Part shown: one piece after another, positions 37,540 through 47,168 of the stretch
Layout of the letters: every line of letters starts with the position of its first letter
How positions within the stretch are numbered: the first letter of the stretch is position 1
Origin: Chrysophaeum taylorii
Taxonomy: Eukaryota; Sar; Pelagophyceae; Pelagomonadales; Pelagomonadaceae
NCBI GenBank assembly: GCA_029834535.1
Contig: JAQMWT010000526.1
Location: forward strand, 62,001 to 126,000
Direction: 5' to 3'
DNA length: 64,000 nucleotides
Notes under the pieces: model-generated
The model's input: the letters and a program-made list of their open reading frames with translations, nothing else
The model's database searches: none
What the model was told of the DNA's origin: nothing
Program-made: the position numbers and the translations under genes

Positions 37540-38745
37540 CTAGCAGAGGACGCGCGGACCGCCGGTAGTATTCTGCAAGCTCAGATTTTGCGAGTGGTCG
37601 TCGGAAGGCACCTCGGTCGGAGGAAATGGTCGTGGTCGTGGTCGTGGTCGGCGCGAGGTCATAACTTGAGCGAGTCGAACGACGAGAAGGGCGAGCACGA
37701 CAACGAGACCAGTCGACGCAGCGGCGAGTGCTCGCAATACGAGACGGCGGCCGGGTCCCGCGGCGTCGAGCATGGCGAGGGCGGTGACGACGGCGGTGAG
37801 GGCGATCAAAGCGGCGCGGAGGTCGTCGACGAAGGGATGCGAGCACGGCCGCATCGCGAGCACGAGGGCGACGAGGGCGAGTTGCGCGGCCAACAAAACA
37901 AATCGAAAGACGCGAGCGCTGTCGAGGAGAACCATCGCGACCGACACCAACTCCTTGCCCGCGCGCTCGAGGACGAGGAATTTTGGGACAAAGGCAACGT
38001 CGTCGGCGCCGAGGCATTTGTCTGATCTGTAGATGCTGACGTAGACGGCCGTCGACGCGTACGCGAGGAGTAACAGTCGAGCCGCGCGGCGCTCCCAGTA
38101 AAAATCGTCGCCCGTCTGGAGAAGCCAGGTCACGACGCTGATTTGGAGGGTCCCACTCAGAAACTCGTAGAGGAGCGGCGCGACGGATGCCGAGGGCGAC
38201 ACGTCGAACTCGATGAAGGCGCCGGTCGCGAGTTGGTAGCACAACACCGTCCCGGCACCCAAGGCAAAATTGTGTCTCGACGAGCCGACCACCCCGGACA
38301 GGATTGCGCCGAGGCGCGGCGGATTGGCGAGCGCGAGGAAGACGACGACCTCCGCGGCCGCGGAAGAAGCGGTCGCGAGCGCGCTGACCGGCGAGCAGCG
38401 GTCGCGGCGTTCGACGGTCGACAATTCGGAGCGCAGGGCACAGTAGCGAAAGACGCACGCGTGGTAGACGGCGACTAGAGAAACAGCGACGATCGCCGGC
38501 AACAGCGGCACGACGACGAGCGCTATCGCGCCGGACACTGCGGCGATCTGAAGGTAGATGGGCCGCAAGCTGCGTCGCCACTCGGCGGGTTCGACGGGAT
38601 GCCGCGTGACGAGTGATTGAAGCACCACTCCGTACACGAACGGCACGAAGGCAACCGACATACCGAGGGCGCGGGCCAGCCGCACCACGATGTGGTGTCT
38701 TCGGCATTCTAAGTGTGACATTTTGTTGTCATCACCGTCGCACAT
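37540..38745 (-). CDS. Polytopic membrane protein of unknown function
   Basis: 401 residues from ATG 38745 (MCDGDDNKMSHLECRRHH); an ATG at 38721 is an alternative. About nine or ten hydrophobic helices are visible, for example VAFVPFVYGVVLQSLV, AAVSGAIALVVVPLLPAIVA, VLLAAQLALVALVLAM and LAAASTGLVVVLALLVVRL. The C-terminal tail is basic and Pro-rich (RPRPRPRPFPP), probably cytosolic. There are no transporter signatures I know. The first codons lie only about 10 bp from the right end of a family B unit on the same strand, and the reading frame stays open into the element, so the element probably supplies the upstream region or 5' UTR. Confidence 0.7.
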   Translation of the reverse strand: MCDGDDNKMSHLECRRHHIVVRLARALGMSVAFVPFVYGVVLQSLVTRHPVEPAEWRRSLRPIYLQIAAVSGAIALVVVPLLPAIVAVSLVAVYHACVFRYCALRSELSTVERRDRCSPVSALATASSAAAEVVVFLALANPPRLGAILSGVVGSSRHNFALGAGTVLCYQLATGAFIEFDVSPSASVAPLLYEFLSGTLQISVVTWLLQTGDDFYWERRAARLLLLAYASTAVYVSIYRSDKCLGADDVAFVPKFLVLERAGKELVSVAMVLLDSARVFRFVLLAAQLALVALVLAMRPCSHPFVDDLRAALIALTAVVTALAMLDAAGPGRRLVLRALAAASTGLVVVLALLVVRLAQVMTSRRPRPRPRPFPPTEVPSDDHSQNLSLQNTTGGPRVLC

Positions 38746-38754
38746 AAATATAAC

Positions 38755-39727
38755 ACAAGTGCAGGCCAGTAAGTTCACACAGTCCCAATCTCTAACCCCA
38801 GTAAGTTCACCTAATCCCACTAAGTTCACCTGGTCAGTAAGTTCACCTAGTCCAATTCTCTAACCCCAGTAAGTTCGACGTTAACCCACTCGTGCTCACA
38901 CCACTCCTTCGAGCTCGTCGCTCTCGCCTCCGCCAATCTAAGCTGCTTTGATCCGCACGCGCCGCCAACCCTTGAGTTTACTCTAAAAACCCCTGTAAGC
39001 TCACCTGGTCCCAGTAAGTTCACCTGGTCACTATAATCACGTAGTCCCAGTCTCTAACCCCAGTAAGTTCACCTTGTCCCAGTAAGTTCACCTACAGTGC
39101 GCGTGTAGACGCCGGGAGGGAGCTTATCGGTATTGCGCAGCACGTGTGGGGTAGGGTGGAGTCGTCGACCCAGAAGAGCAAATCCTCGGGGTTGCCGATC
39201 GACAGAGAGCCACGTAGAGCTGGACGTGACAGAAGACGGGCTTGGGCAAGAGGACGCCGACCTCGCGGGGCGTCTGGCCCTGGCTCTTGTTGATCGTTTG
39301 GCGTAGGCGGGCCTTAAGGGATACAGGTTGGAGGAGCCTCGGTGACAACGACACGATCGATCATGTATCGGGTACCGTTGCAGTGGCCGTGCGACGGGTC
39401 GAGGTTGCGAAGACATTAAGCTCGCGATCAAAGTCAGCATGCCGTTGGTTGTCAGGGAGTCGAAAACTCGACTGTAAAGAGCGAGGCGTCGTCTTCTGAC
39501 CTAACCTAGTCGGCTAAAAAGAACTCCGACGCCTCGTCTTCGGGAAAAAAAGGCCGCGGTCATGCGCGCGTTGTCAGCATCGACAACATCGTTTCGACGG
39601 GGCGTGAGAATGGCGCGCTGAAAGAGCCGCCGTGGCTCGTGGAAATAGTCTGCGAGGTCGCCGTAGACGGCTTGGAGGATCACTGTCTGCCTCTCGCGCC
39701 TACCTGATCCTTACCCTAAATCGAGGG
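38755..39727 (-). mobile_element. Family B unit, copy 4
   Basis: Minus-strand unit with its left end at 39727 and right end CCTGCACTTGT at 38755. The helicase remnant covers about 39090-39690 and still shows INKSQGQTPREVGVLLPK and QLYVALCRS in one frame, with ALILTPRRNDVVDADN-type sequence in another. The GGTGAACTTACTGG block is 38760-39080. It lies immediately upstream of the membrane-protein start codon. Confidence 0.75.
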
Positions 39728-39735
39728 ACGGACAC

Positions 39736-40135
39736 TACGGTGAGTGGGGGATCGCCAACGCATTAGGTCGGGCGCGCTTTGCCCTCACCGCCCTCACCCA
39801 TGTCGCCGCCTCGGGGAACCCCACCCGGGCCGCCCGATCCCAGCAGGACGTTACCCTTCGTCGCACATACGTCCGGCGGCAGCATGTGTACGACCTACGG
39901 GCGGGGCCCGTCCTCTCTTCGCCTGCCCCACGCCTCGGCGATGACCCCGACTAGGTCCCGCGTACTTATCTCCGCCCGTCAGGCACATCCCTCATACCCC
40001 ACAAACTCACCCACATCCTTCATGCTCCCCGCACACGCCCCCCTCTTAGCAGTCGACATTTAAAGACAAACAAACAAACAAACACACAGACAAACATCTG
40101 CCGATTAGCAGTAAGGATCTGTCGATTAGTAGTTA
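39736..40135 (+). mobile_element. Family A 5'-truncated copy with tail
   Basis: It starts within the ORF at the YREWGIANALGRAR region, keeps the C-terminus to the stop at 39952-39954, and the full 3' UTR with an AAAC-rich variant tail. Beyond the tail is AACATCTGCCGATTAGCAG and then ATCTGTCGATTAGTAGTTAG, two versions of the distal flank. Confidence 0.85.
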
Positions 40136-40309
40136 GGACTGCTAAGAGGGGGGGGGTTGTGTTTGTGGGTGGGGGGTGTAAGAGGGAGGGGGGTGCTTGT
40201 GGGTAATAGGACTAGCCCTCTCGAAGAGAATGTGTTGACGAAAGAGCTCTTCGGGTGATTTAAATAATGCGTTCGCGAAACCGTCGTCGCCAGCTCAGTT
40301 TTCTTGTAT

Positions 40310-40571
40310 GTCCTAACTACTAATCGACAGATGTTTGTCTGTCTGTCTGTCTGTCTGTCTTTAAATGTCGACTGCTAAGAGGGGGGGGTGTGTGTGGGGA
40401 GCATGAAGAATGTGGGTGGGTTTGTGGGGTATGAGGGATGTGCCTGACGGGCGGAGATAAGTACGCGGGACCTAGTCGGGGTCATCGCCGAGGCGTGGGG
40501 CAGGCGAAGAGAGGACGGGCCCCGCCCGTAGGTCGTACGCATGCTGCCGCCGGACGTATGTGCGATATGTT
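40310..40571 (-). mobile_element. Family A 5'-truncated copy, tail-to-tail with the previous one
   Basis: Minus-strand fragment with distal flank (40313), TGTC tail, 3' UTR and the last codons of the ORF, truncated at about 40566 where family B copy 5 begins. The 175 bp between it and the plus copy holds another short stub of the 3' UTR (40137-40170) and unassigned DNA. Confidence 0.8.
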
Positions 40572-41541
40572 CCTCGATTTAGGGTAAGGATCAGGTAGGC
40601 GCGAGAGTAGGATCAGGTAGGCGCGAGAGAGAGACCAGACAGTGCTCCTCCAAGCCGTCTACGGCGACCTCGCAGACTATTTCCACGACCCGCGGCGGCT
40701 CTTTTAGCCAGCGCGCCATTCTCACGCCCCGTCGAAACGATGTTGTCGATGCTGACAACGCGCGCATGACCGCGGCCTTTTTTTCCCGGAGACGAGGCGT
40801 CGGAGTTCTTTTCGGCTGACTAGGCTGGGTCGGAAGACGACGCCTCGCTCTTTACAGTAGAGTTTTCAACTCCCTGACAACCAACGGCACGCCGACTTTG
40901 ATCGCGAGCTTAAAGTCTTCGCAACCTCGACCCGTCGCACGGCCACTGCAACGGTACCAGATACATGATCGATCGTGTCGTTGTCACCGAGGCTCCTCCA
41001 ACCTGTATCGCTTAAGGCCCGCCTACGCCAAACGATCACCAAGAGCCAGGGCCAGACGCCCCGCGAGGTCGGCGTCCTCTTTCCCAAGCCCGTCTTCTGC
41101 CACGTCCAGCTCTACGTGGCTCTCTGTCGATCGGCATCCCCGAGGATATACTCATCTGGGTCGACGACTCCACCCTACCCCACACGTGCTGCGCAATACC
41201 GATAAGCCCCCTCCCGGCGTCTACACGCGCACGGTAGGTGAACTTACTGGGACCAGGTGAACTTACTGGGGTTTGAGATTGGGACTAGGTGAACTTAGTG
41301 ACCAGGTGAACTTACTGGGTTTTTAGAGTGAACGCAAAGGCTAGCGGCGTGTACGGATCAAAGCAGCTTAGATTGGCGGAGGTGAGAGCGACGAGCTCGA
41401 AGGAGAGTGGGGTGAGTGGGTGTGAGCAAGAGTGGCATACACCAAACTTACTGGGGTTAGAGATTGGGACTAGGTGAACTTACTGGGACCAGGTGAACTT
41501 ACTGGGGTTAGAGATAGGTGAACTTACTGGCCTGCACTTGT
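40572..41541 (+). mobile_element. Family B unit, copy 5
   Basis: Left end CCTCGATTTAGGGTAAGG with two GGATCAGGTAGGCGCG repeats, helicase remnant (about 40640-41230, with ITKSQGQTPREVGVLF), GGTGAACTTACTGG block and right end CCTGCACTTGT. The 5' junction cuts into the family A fragment without TGTC repeats, unlike copies 1, 3, 4 and 6. Confidence 0.75.
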
Positions 41542-41641
41542 TGAATACTAAACGGATCGCAAAAACGGGAAGTTCAATATGCCTCTGCCGTGCCTCGGTA
41601 ACAGTGTTCTTCCGCATTTTCTTTTTGCTTGCTAGAAAGAG
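41542..41641. other. Short unique spacer between mobile elements
   Basis: About 100 bp of DNA with no repeat or gene recognised, between the family B right end and the distal flank of the next family A array. Confidence 0.3.
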
Positions 41642-42569
41642 AAATCCTAACTACTAATCGACAGATGTTTGTCTTTAAATGTCGACTGCTAAGAGGGGGG
41701 GGTGTGTGTGGGGAGCATGAAGGATGTGGGTGGGTTTGTGGGGTAGGAGGGATGTGCCTGACGGGCGGAGATAAGTACGCGGGACCTAGTCGGGGTCATC
41801 GCCGAGGCGTGGGGCAGGCGAAGAGAGGACGGGCCCCGCCCGTAGGTCGTACGCATGCTGCCGCCGGACGTATGTGCGACGAAGGGTGACGTCCTGCTGG
41901 GATCGGGCGGCCTGGGCGGGGTTCCCCGAGGCGGCGACATGGGTGAGGGCGGTGAGGGCACAGCGAGCCCGGCCTAATGCGTTGGCGATCCCCCACTCAC
42001 GGTAGATGCGGCGAGTTTGGGCCGCCTTTGCCTCTGTGAAGTTGGCGCAGCCGCTTGTCACCCAGGTTCGCGCAGCGATGCGCTCTGCGCATGTTTGGGC
42101 GAGAGCGTGGCACGCCGCGCTGGCCTCACCGAAGGCACCAAAGACGAGGCCGGCGACGGTGCCGTAGCTACGTAGCCGCTGTTCGACAGGGCCCAAGAAG
42201 CCAGGCGGTGGTGCTGTACCCGGCTGGGGGATGATGGCGTCGATGCCGCGGGCGTGAGCGAGGTATTCGGAGTGGACTTGCGCTGCGCGCCGATCGACAG
42301 GCGACGGGTGGGAGGGATGGAGGGCGTGGGCGGTGTACAACGAACCCCAAGCGTCTGTCTGTTTGTCTGTCTTTAAATGTCGACTGCTAAGAGGGGGGGG
42401 GTGTGTGTGGGGAGCATGAAGGATGTGGGTGGGTTTGTGGGGTATGAGGGATGTGCCTGACGGGCGGAGATAAGTACGCGGGACCTAGTCGGGGTCATCG
42501 CCGAGGCGTGGGGCAGGCGAAGAGAGGACGGGCCTCGCCCGTAGGTCGTACGCATGCTGCCGCCGGAGC
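41642..42569 (-). mobile_element. Two head-to-tail family A 3' copies
   Basis: First copy 41642-42352 carries distal flank, short tail, 3' UTR and a 184-codon open frame (41786-42340) almost identical to the full-length ORF C-terminus. The second copy, 42353-42569, begins in TGTC tail, keeps the 3' UTR and the last 30 codons, then stops next to TTTGTCTGT and family B copy 6. Confidence 0.85.
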
Positions 42570-42580
42570 TGTTTGTCTGT

Positions 42581-43594
42581 CCCTCGATTTAGGGTAAGGA
42601 TCATGTAGGCGCGAGAGTAAGGATCAGGTAGGCGCGAGAGCCAGACAGTGATCCTCCAAGCCGTCTACGGCGACCTCGCAGACTATTTCCACGACCCGCG
42701 GCGGCTCTTTCAGCGCGCCATTCTCACGCCCCGTCGAAACGATGTTGTCGATGCTGACAACGCGCGCATGACCGCGGCCTTTTTTTCCCGGAGACGAGGC
42801 GTCGGAGTTCTTTTCGGCTGACTAGGTTGGGTCGGAAGACGACGCCTCGCTCTTTACCTCGGCCTTTTTTTCCCGGAGACGAGGCGTCGGAGTTCTTTTC
42901 GGCTGATTAGGTTTTGTCGGAAGACGACGCCTCGCAACCTCGACCCGTCGCACGGCCACTGCAACGGTACCAGATACATGATCGATCGTGTCGTTGTCAC
43001 CGAGGCTCCTCCAACCTGTATCCCTTAAGGCCCGCCGACGCCAAACGATCACCAAGAGCCAGGGCCAGACGCCCCGCGAGGTCGGCGTCCTCTTGGCGAA
43101 GCCCGTCTTCTGCCACGTCCAGCTCTACGTGGCTCTCTGTCGATCGGCAACCCCGAGGATATCCTCTTCTGAGTCGACGACTCCACCCTACCCCACACGT
43201 GCTGCGCAATACCGATAAGCCCCCTCCCGGCGTCTACACGCGCACTATAGGTTAACTTACTGGGACCAGGCGAACTTACTGGGGTTTGAGATTGGGACTA
43301 GGTGAACTTAGTGGCCAGGTGAACTTACTGGGACCAAGTGAACTTACTGGGGTTTTTAGAGTGAACGCAAAGGCTAGCGGCGTGTACGGATAAAAGCGGC
43401 TTAGATTGGCGGAGGTGAGAGCGACGAGCTCGAAGGGGAGTGGGGTGAGTGGGTGTGAGCACGAGTGGGCTTACAGTGTAAGTTACACCGAACTTACTGG
43501 GGTTAGAGATTGGGACTAGGTGAACTTACTGGGACCACGTGAACTTACTAGGGTTAGAGATTGGGACTAGGTGAACTTACTGGCCTGCACTTGT
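42581..43594 (+). mobile_element. Family B unit, copy 6
   Basis: Full-length unit from CCCTCGATTTAGGGTAAGG to CCTGCACTTGT. It differs from copy 1 by an internal duplication/deletion near 42860-42930: the block with the word GACGAGGCGTCGGAGTTC occurs twice and part of the middle is missing. KSQGQTPREVGVLLAK and QLYVALCRS are still readable. Confidence 0.75.
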
Positions 43595-44087
43595 TACCTA
43601 TAGGACGCAAGAGTGCTTCGGACGTCTTCCGTTTTTTTCGCAATAAACAGCGTCATGGCTCACGCCTTCGCGCGGCGAGCGACGGCGGACCGCCACGCGG
43701 CTCGGGATGATGAGACAAACCGTCCAGCGGTCAGCGAGGCGGGAGACCACCCGCCGCCCATCGCCGACTTCCGAACCCGAAGAAGACGGGGAACGGGGAG
43801 TGGATGAAATACGGGACCAGCCCGGATGATCGTGAAGGGCGAGCAGTTCGACATGGAGTTGCCGATCGTCGTGAAGAGGAGTCGAAAGGACCATCTCGGC
43901 CGCAGAAGAAGCACCTGATTTCGGAGGTGCAGCAGCGTGATCCGGTGCTCCCAGCGTCCCGCGATGCCATCGACCGCGCAGGCGAACCTCGACCTCGGAT
44001 CGCTTCTGACTTGAACGCTGCATTTTGTAGTTTCTTGTAGTTTCAACCAAAGGCCGTGCTGCGCCGGCCACTAATAATTGAGGCGCA

Positions 44088-44764
44088 TGAAATCCTTCTC
44101 CGAGGAAGTGAACAGTATGCTTTTGGGTTGGCACGAACTGATATTGGGCACAGGTGGTAATGTCGTGCAAACGGGCGACCGGGGCGTCGTTTGGGAAGAT
44201 CTGCGATCTGGTTTGGAGCAGAGCGAGGAAGATGTTGGCAGCCGCGCCGCTGGTGCGAGTGCTGCCGCATCCCAGCGCTGGCGCCAAGGAGTTGGGTGGT
44301 CGAGGCGTGCGAAGAAGCAGTGGACATCGTGGACAAGATGCTTAGCAAGCGCAATGCGGATGACGAGACGGGCGACTCGGGGCACGTACACACCTTTTCA
44401 AAATGCGAAGTTGGCTATGGTGCAGCAGGCAGCGGAGACAGCGGCAGAAATGTTGGAGGGTGCCGAGTGGGCCGAGGGTACGCAGACGGCTTCTGCGGCG
44501 GGGGAAACATGAGCCGAGACGAGGTCGACGACCAGAAAGAAGCCTTTTCTCGAAGAAGCCCGCATAGCCCTCCGAAGCATCATTGCTTCCGCCGCGGCCC
44601 GCATTCACGCCCGCGCCCCAACCGCGGACCACCACACCGACCGCAGTAACAACGAGGATGTAGTCACCAAGTGCACCGACCGCGACGCCGACATTCCCGA
44701 TACCACGCCCGATGCCGCTGGCTTGGTTATCTGCCACGAAAACGGTTTTGTGCAGCTCGAATAG
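44088..44764 (+). pseudogene. Possible broken or multi-exon gene of unknown function
   Basis: From ATG 44088 (MKSFSEEVNSMLLGWHELIL) one frame runs to TGA at 44510. Beyond it the same frame stays open to TAG 44762-44764 with strongly coding-like text (KKPFLEEARIALRSIIASAA, then DAAGLVICHENGFVQLE). In the middle (44300-44390) a second frame reads more like protein (VVEACEEAVDIVDKMLSKRN). This fits either several micro-introns or decay. No family recognised. Confidence 0.3.
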
Positions 44765-45013
44765 CAGGCTCGCGCTGGTTTTCGACACCTAGCCCCCGAA
44801 CACACCGCGTCCAAAAACGACAAACGCGCGTCCCCACGCGACGAATTGTCGTCGCCACCAAACCAAGCAATGCAGGTCGAAAGACGTCGCTCAACCAGGG
44901 TCTTCTAGACCAAGGTGGTAAGGGGCGCGGGGGCTGCACCGTCTGCTAAAGGGATACTACTGGTTTTCGAAGCGAAGCGAAGCGAAGCAAAGCAAAGTAG
45001 GCCACCACTATAG
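44765..45013. other. Spacer with GAAGC microsatellite
   Basis: Includes an AAGCG/AAGCA pentanucleotide run at about 44962-44998 just after the LARP6-like stop codon. No gene seen. Confidence 0.4.
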
Positions 45014-46027
45014 TTAGGATTCAGAAGAGGACGCAGTTGGGGAGACAAGGCCGGGCACGAAGTCCTGGGCAGCGGCGTTGAGTTTGGAGAGCGAGGGTCG
45101 GGGGCGGGTGAAGCCGATGGTTCCTTTCTCAGGGCCTTTGGCGAGGCGCTCGCGCACGTGGTTCTGCACCGAGGTGCGGAGACGGGTCGGGCGTTCGCCG
45201 GGCGGTTCCGCGGGGGCCGGGGAGTCGTCGTTGGGCGGGGCAGGCGCGGGCACGGGGTCGTCGCAGCGGCGGACGTCGCGCGCCTGCTTCTTGCTCTCGC
45301 CGTCCTTGATGACGAGTTCGGGAGTGTACTCGACGAGGTCGCCGACCTTAAGTTTGGCGTCCCTGAGCTCGGAGGCGAGGAAAAAGGCGTTGTCGTCCTT
45401 GGTCTTGGCGCGCGCGGGTTTAATGAAGCCGTACTTGTTGACTTTGAGGTAGGCAAGCTTGCCTTTTTCGCGGATGGGCGGGAGGCCTGCGATCTTGCGC
45501 GCCACCGCCGGCGTCTGTCCCGACTTGAGCGTGACGCGTAAGCCCGAACGCCAGTTTGCGGCATCGTTGAGGCGCTCGACCGCCTTGATCGCCGCGGCCT
45601 CGTCGACGTAAGTAACCGTGTCTTCCGTCGCGCTCTCGATCTTTCCAACGGCCCCGAATACCTCGACCAAGTCCCCCTTGTTATTCTTCACCTCGACCGT
45701 CCGCCGTTCGACCTCGCTCGGCTGCTGCGCGACGAGCTCCCGGACTTGCTTGGAAAAGTCGCGCCGCAGGCGCCACTCGCCGTCTGACTGCTGAAACGCC
45801 TCGACTTCCGTGTTCTCGACCGCCTTGAGCACCAAGGTCTCGTCGGTCGTCAGCTTGCGCAATCGCTTCATCACCGTTTTGAGCGACACCGAAAGGCCGA
45901 TTTGCAGCTCGCACAACAAAAACAGGTCTTTGGTCAGGTTTTCTTCGCTTAGGAAGTGGAGGATCTGCCGTCGCGCCATCACGATGACCTCCTCCTCCCT
46001 CCGCTTTTTGCCCTTCTCGGGCTTCAT
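45014..46027 (-). CDS. La-related protein, LARP6-like, with cold-shock-like domain and SUZ-C
   Basis: 337-residue RNA-binding protein. La motif about 14-90 (ARRQILHFLSEENLTKDLFL, then GLSVSLKTVMKRL), RRM-like fold about 105-165 with a short RNP region (VFGAVGKIESATEDTVTYVD), then a beta-rich block about 178-245 (KGKLAYLKVNKYGFIKPARA, KVGDLVEYTPEL) resembling a cold-shock domain, a disordered Pro/Asp linker, and a C-terminal PEKGTIGFTRPR, the SUZ-C motif that marks LARP6. LARP6 proteins bind structured mRNA regions and regulate translation; the target here is unknown. The cold-shock-like insert is unusual. It is divergent from the integrase-repeat gene with 129 bp between ATGs. Confidence 0.82.
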   Translation of the reverse strand: MKPEKGKKRREEEVIVMARRQILHFLSEENLTKDLFLLCELQIGLSVSLKTVMKRLRKLTTDETLVLKAVENTEVEAFQQSDGEWRLRRDFSKQVRELVAQQPSEVERRTVEVKNNKGDLVEVFGAVGKIESATEDTVTYVDEAAAIKAVERLNDAANWRSGLRVTLKSGQTPAVARKIAGLPPIREKGKLAYLKVNKYGFIKPARAKTKDDNAFFLASELRDAKLKVGDLVEYTPELVIKDGESKKQARDVRRCDDPVPAPAPPNDDSPAPAEPPGERPTRLRTSVQNHVRERLAKGPEKGTIGFTRPRPSLSKLNAAAQDFVPGLVSPTASSSES

Positions 46028-46156
46028 CTCATCCCATTGTCCTGCGTCCGGAACGGCGGCGCGACAAACGCCGCCTCAGCCGACGAGCCCATCTATGTGT
46101 TGGCGACTTTGGTTTGACCTAGGGTTACTTACTTATGTTTACTTTTGTCCGAGGGG

Positions 46157-47110
46157 ATGCGAGGATTTAACATCTTTTTCTGGCTCCCCGTTGGTGCAAG
46201 GTCCTTCGATTTTGTGCACGTGGTGGTCGCCGGGGCGACGACAGAGCTCGGGGGCGAGGTGATCCGGCGGCTCTTGGGATGTGCCGTGCCGCAGTTGCCA
46301 CCGCCCCGAACAACGACGAACCGGCTGCGCGTGGGGCGCGTGACAGCGCTGTCGGAAACCCTCGCCGAGACGAGCCGCATCGCGGTGGCCTTCCCGAGCA
46401 TCCAAGTCCGGCGGCACCTGGAGCGCGACGACATGCCCACTCGCCTCTTCGTCGCGAGCCCCGTCGTCGCTTTGGACGCGCGGTGCGATCACGTCGTCCG
46501 CGTCGGCAGCTTCGTGGACGACGGTAACGTTACCGTCCTGCGATCGACCTCCGCATCATATGTCGGCGACGTCGCCGCCGTCGCGTGTGTCGTGCTTCTC
46601 GCGCGTGACACCGAGCCCTACCGGCGTGTGGTGGATCTGGATGCGGAGATTTACGACATCACCGGTAATCTTCCCGCCTCGCCCGCCGACGTCCGATCGC
46701 GGCGCCCGCAGTGGCGCCGGCGGTATCGCAAGCTCCTTCCGTTTCAGGAAGTCCGCAAGGCGGCTCGTTCGTTGGGGTTTACCACCAAGGACGACTGGGA
46801 TGACTGGGTCAATGACGGGAAGGCGGCCCCGCGCCTCGGCCCGTACGTCCCCAACAAGCCCGACGAGTTCTATGCCGACGATTGGCGCGGATGGGCGGAC
46901 TTTTTGGGGGCGCCGCGCCCCTTCGCTGAGGCGAGAGACCACGCCCGCCGGCTCAACTTGACCTCGCGCCGCGCGTGGGTTGCCTTCGCGGCGGACCACA
47001 AGGACCGCATCGCCGACCTCCGGCTTCCCGCTCAGCCCCACAAAGTCTACGCTGACGACTGGCGCGGCTACGGCGATTTCTTGGGGTCGTCGTCGGCGGA
47101 TGATGATTGA
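46157..47110 (+). CDS. Protein with phage-integrase repeat units
   Basis: 317 residues from ATG 46157. The C-terminal half holds two copies of the algal integrase-repeat unit: LLPFQEVRKAARSLGFTTKD...DEFYADDWRGWADFLG and FAEARDHARRLNLTSRRAW...HKVYADDWRGYGDFLG, each about 55 residues ending in the W-x-G-x-x-D-F-L-G signature. These repeats are common in marine algal genomes, of unknown function; the name comes from their presence in some integrase proteins. The N-terminal 180 residues (SIQVRRHLERDDMPTRLFVA) are not recognised and contain no tyrosine-recombinase motif, so it is not itself an integrase. It ends 58 bp before the HNH-UvrD gene on the same strand. Confidence 0.72.
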   Translation: MRGFNIFFWLPVGARSFDFVHVVVAGATTELGGEVIRRLLGCAVPQLPPPRTTTNRLRVGRVTALSETLAETSRIAVAFPSIQVRRHLERDDMPTRLFVASPVVALDARCDHVVRVGSFVDDGNVTVLRSTSASYVGDVAAVACVVLLARDTEPYRRVVDLDAEIYDITGNLPASPADVRSRRPQWRRRYRKLLPFQEVRKAARSLGFTTKDDWDDWVNDGKAAPRLGPYVPNKPDEFYADDWRGWADFLGAPRPFAEARDHARRLNLTSRRAWVAFAADHKDRIADLRLPAQPHKVYADDWRGYGDFLGSSSADDD

Positions 47111-47168
47111 AGAGATGTTCAGCTCGAGACGTCGTAATATATATATAGTCAACGGAATTCGGAAATAA

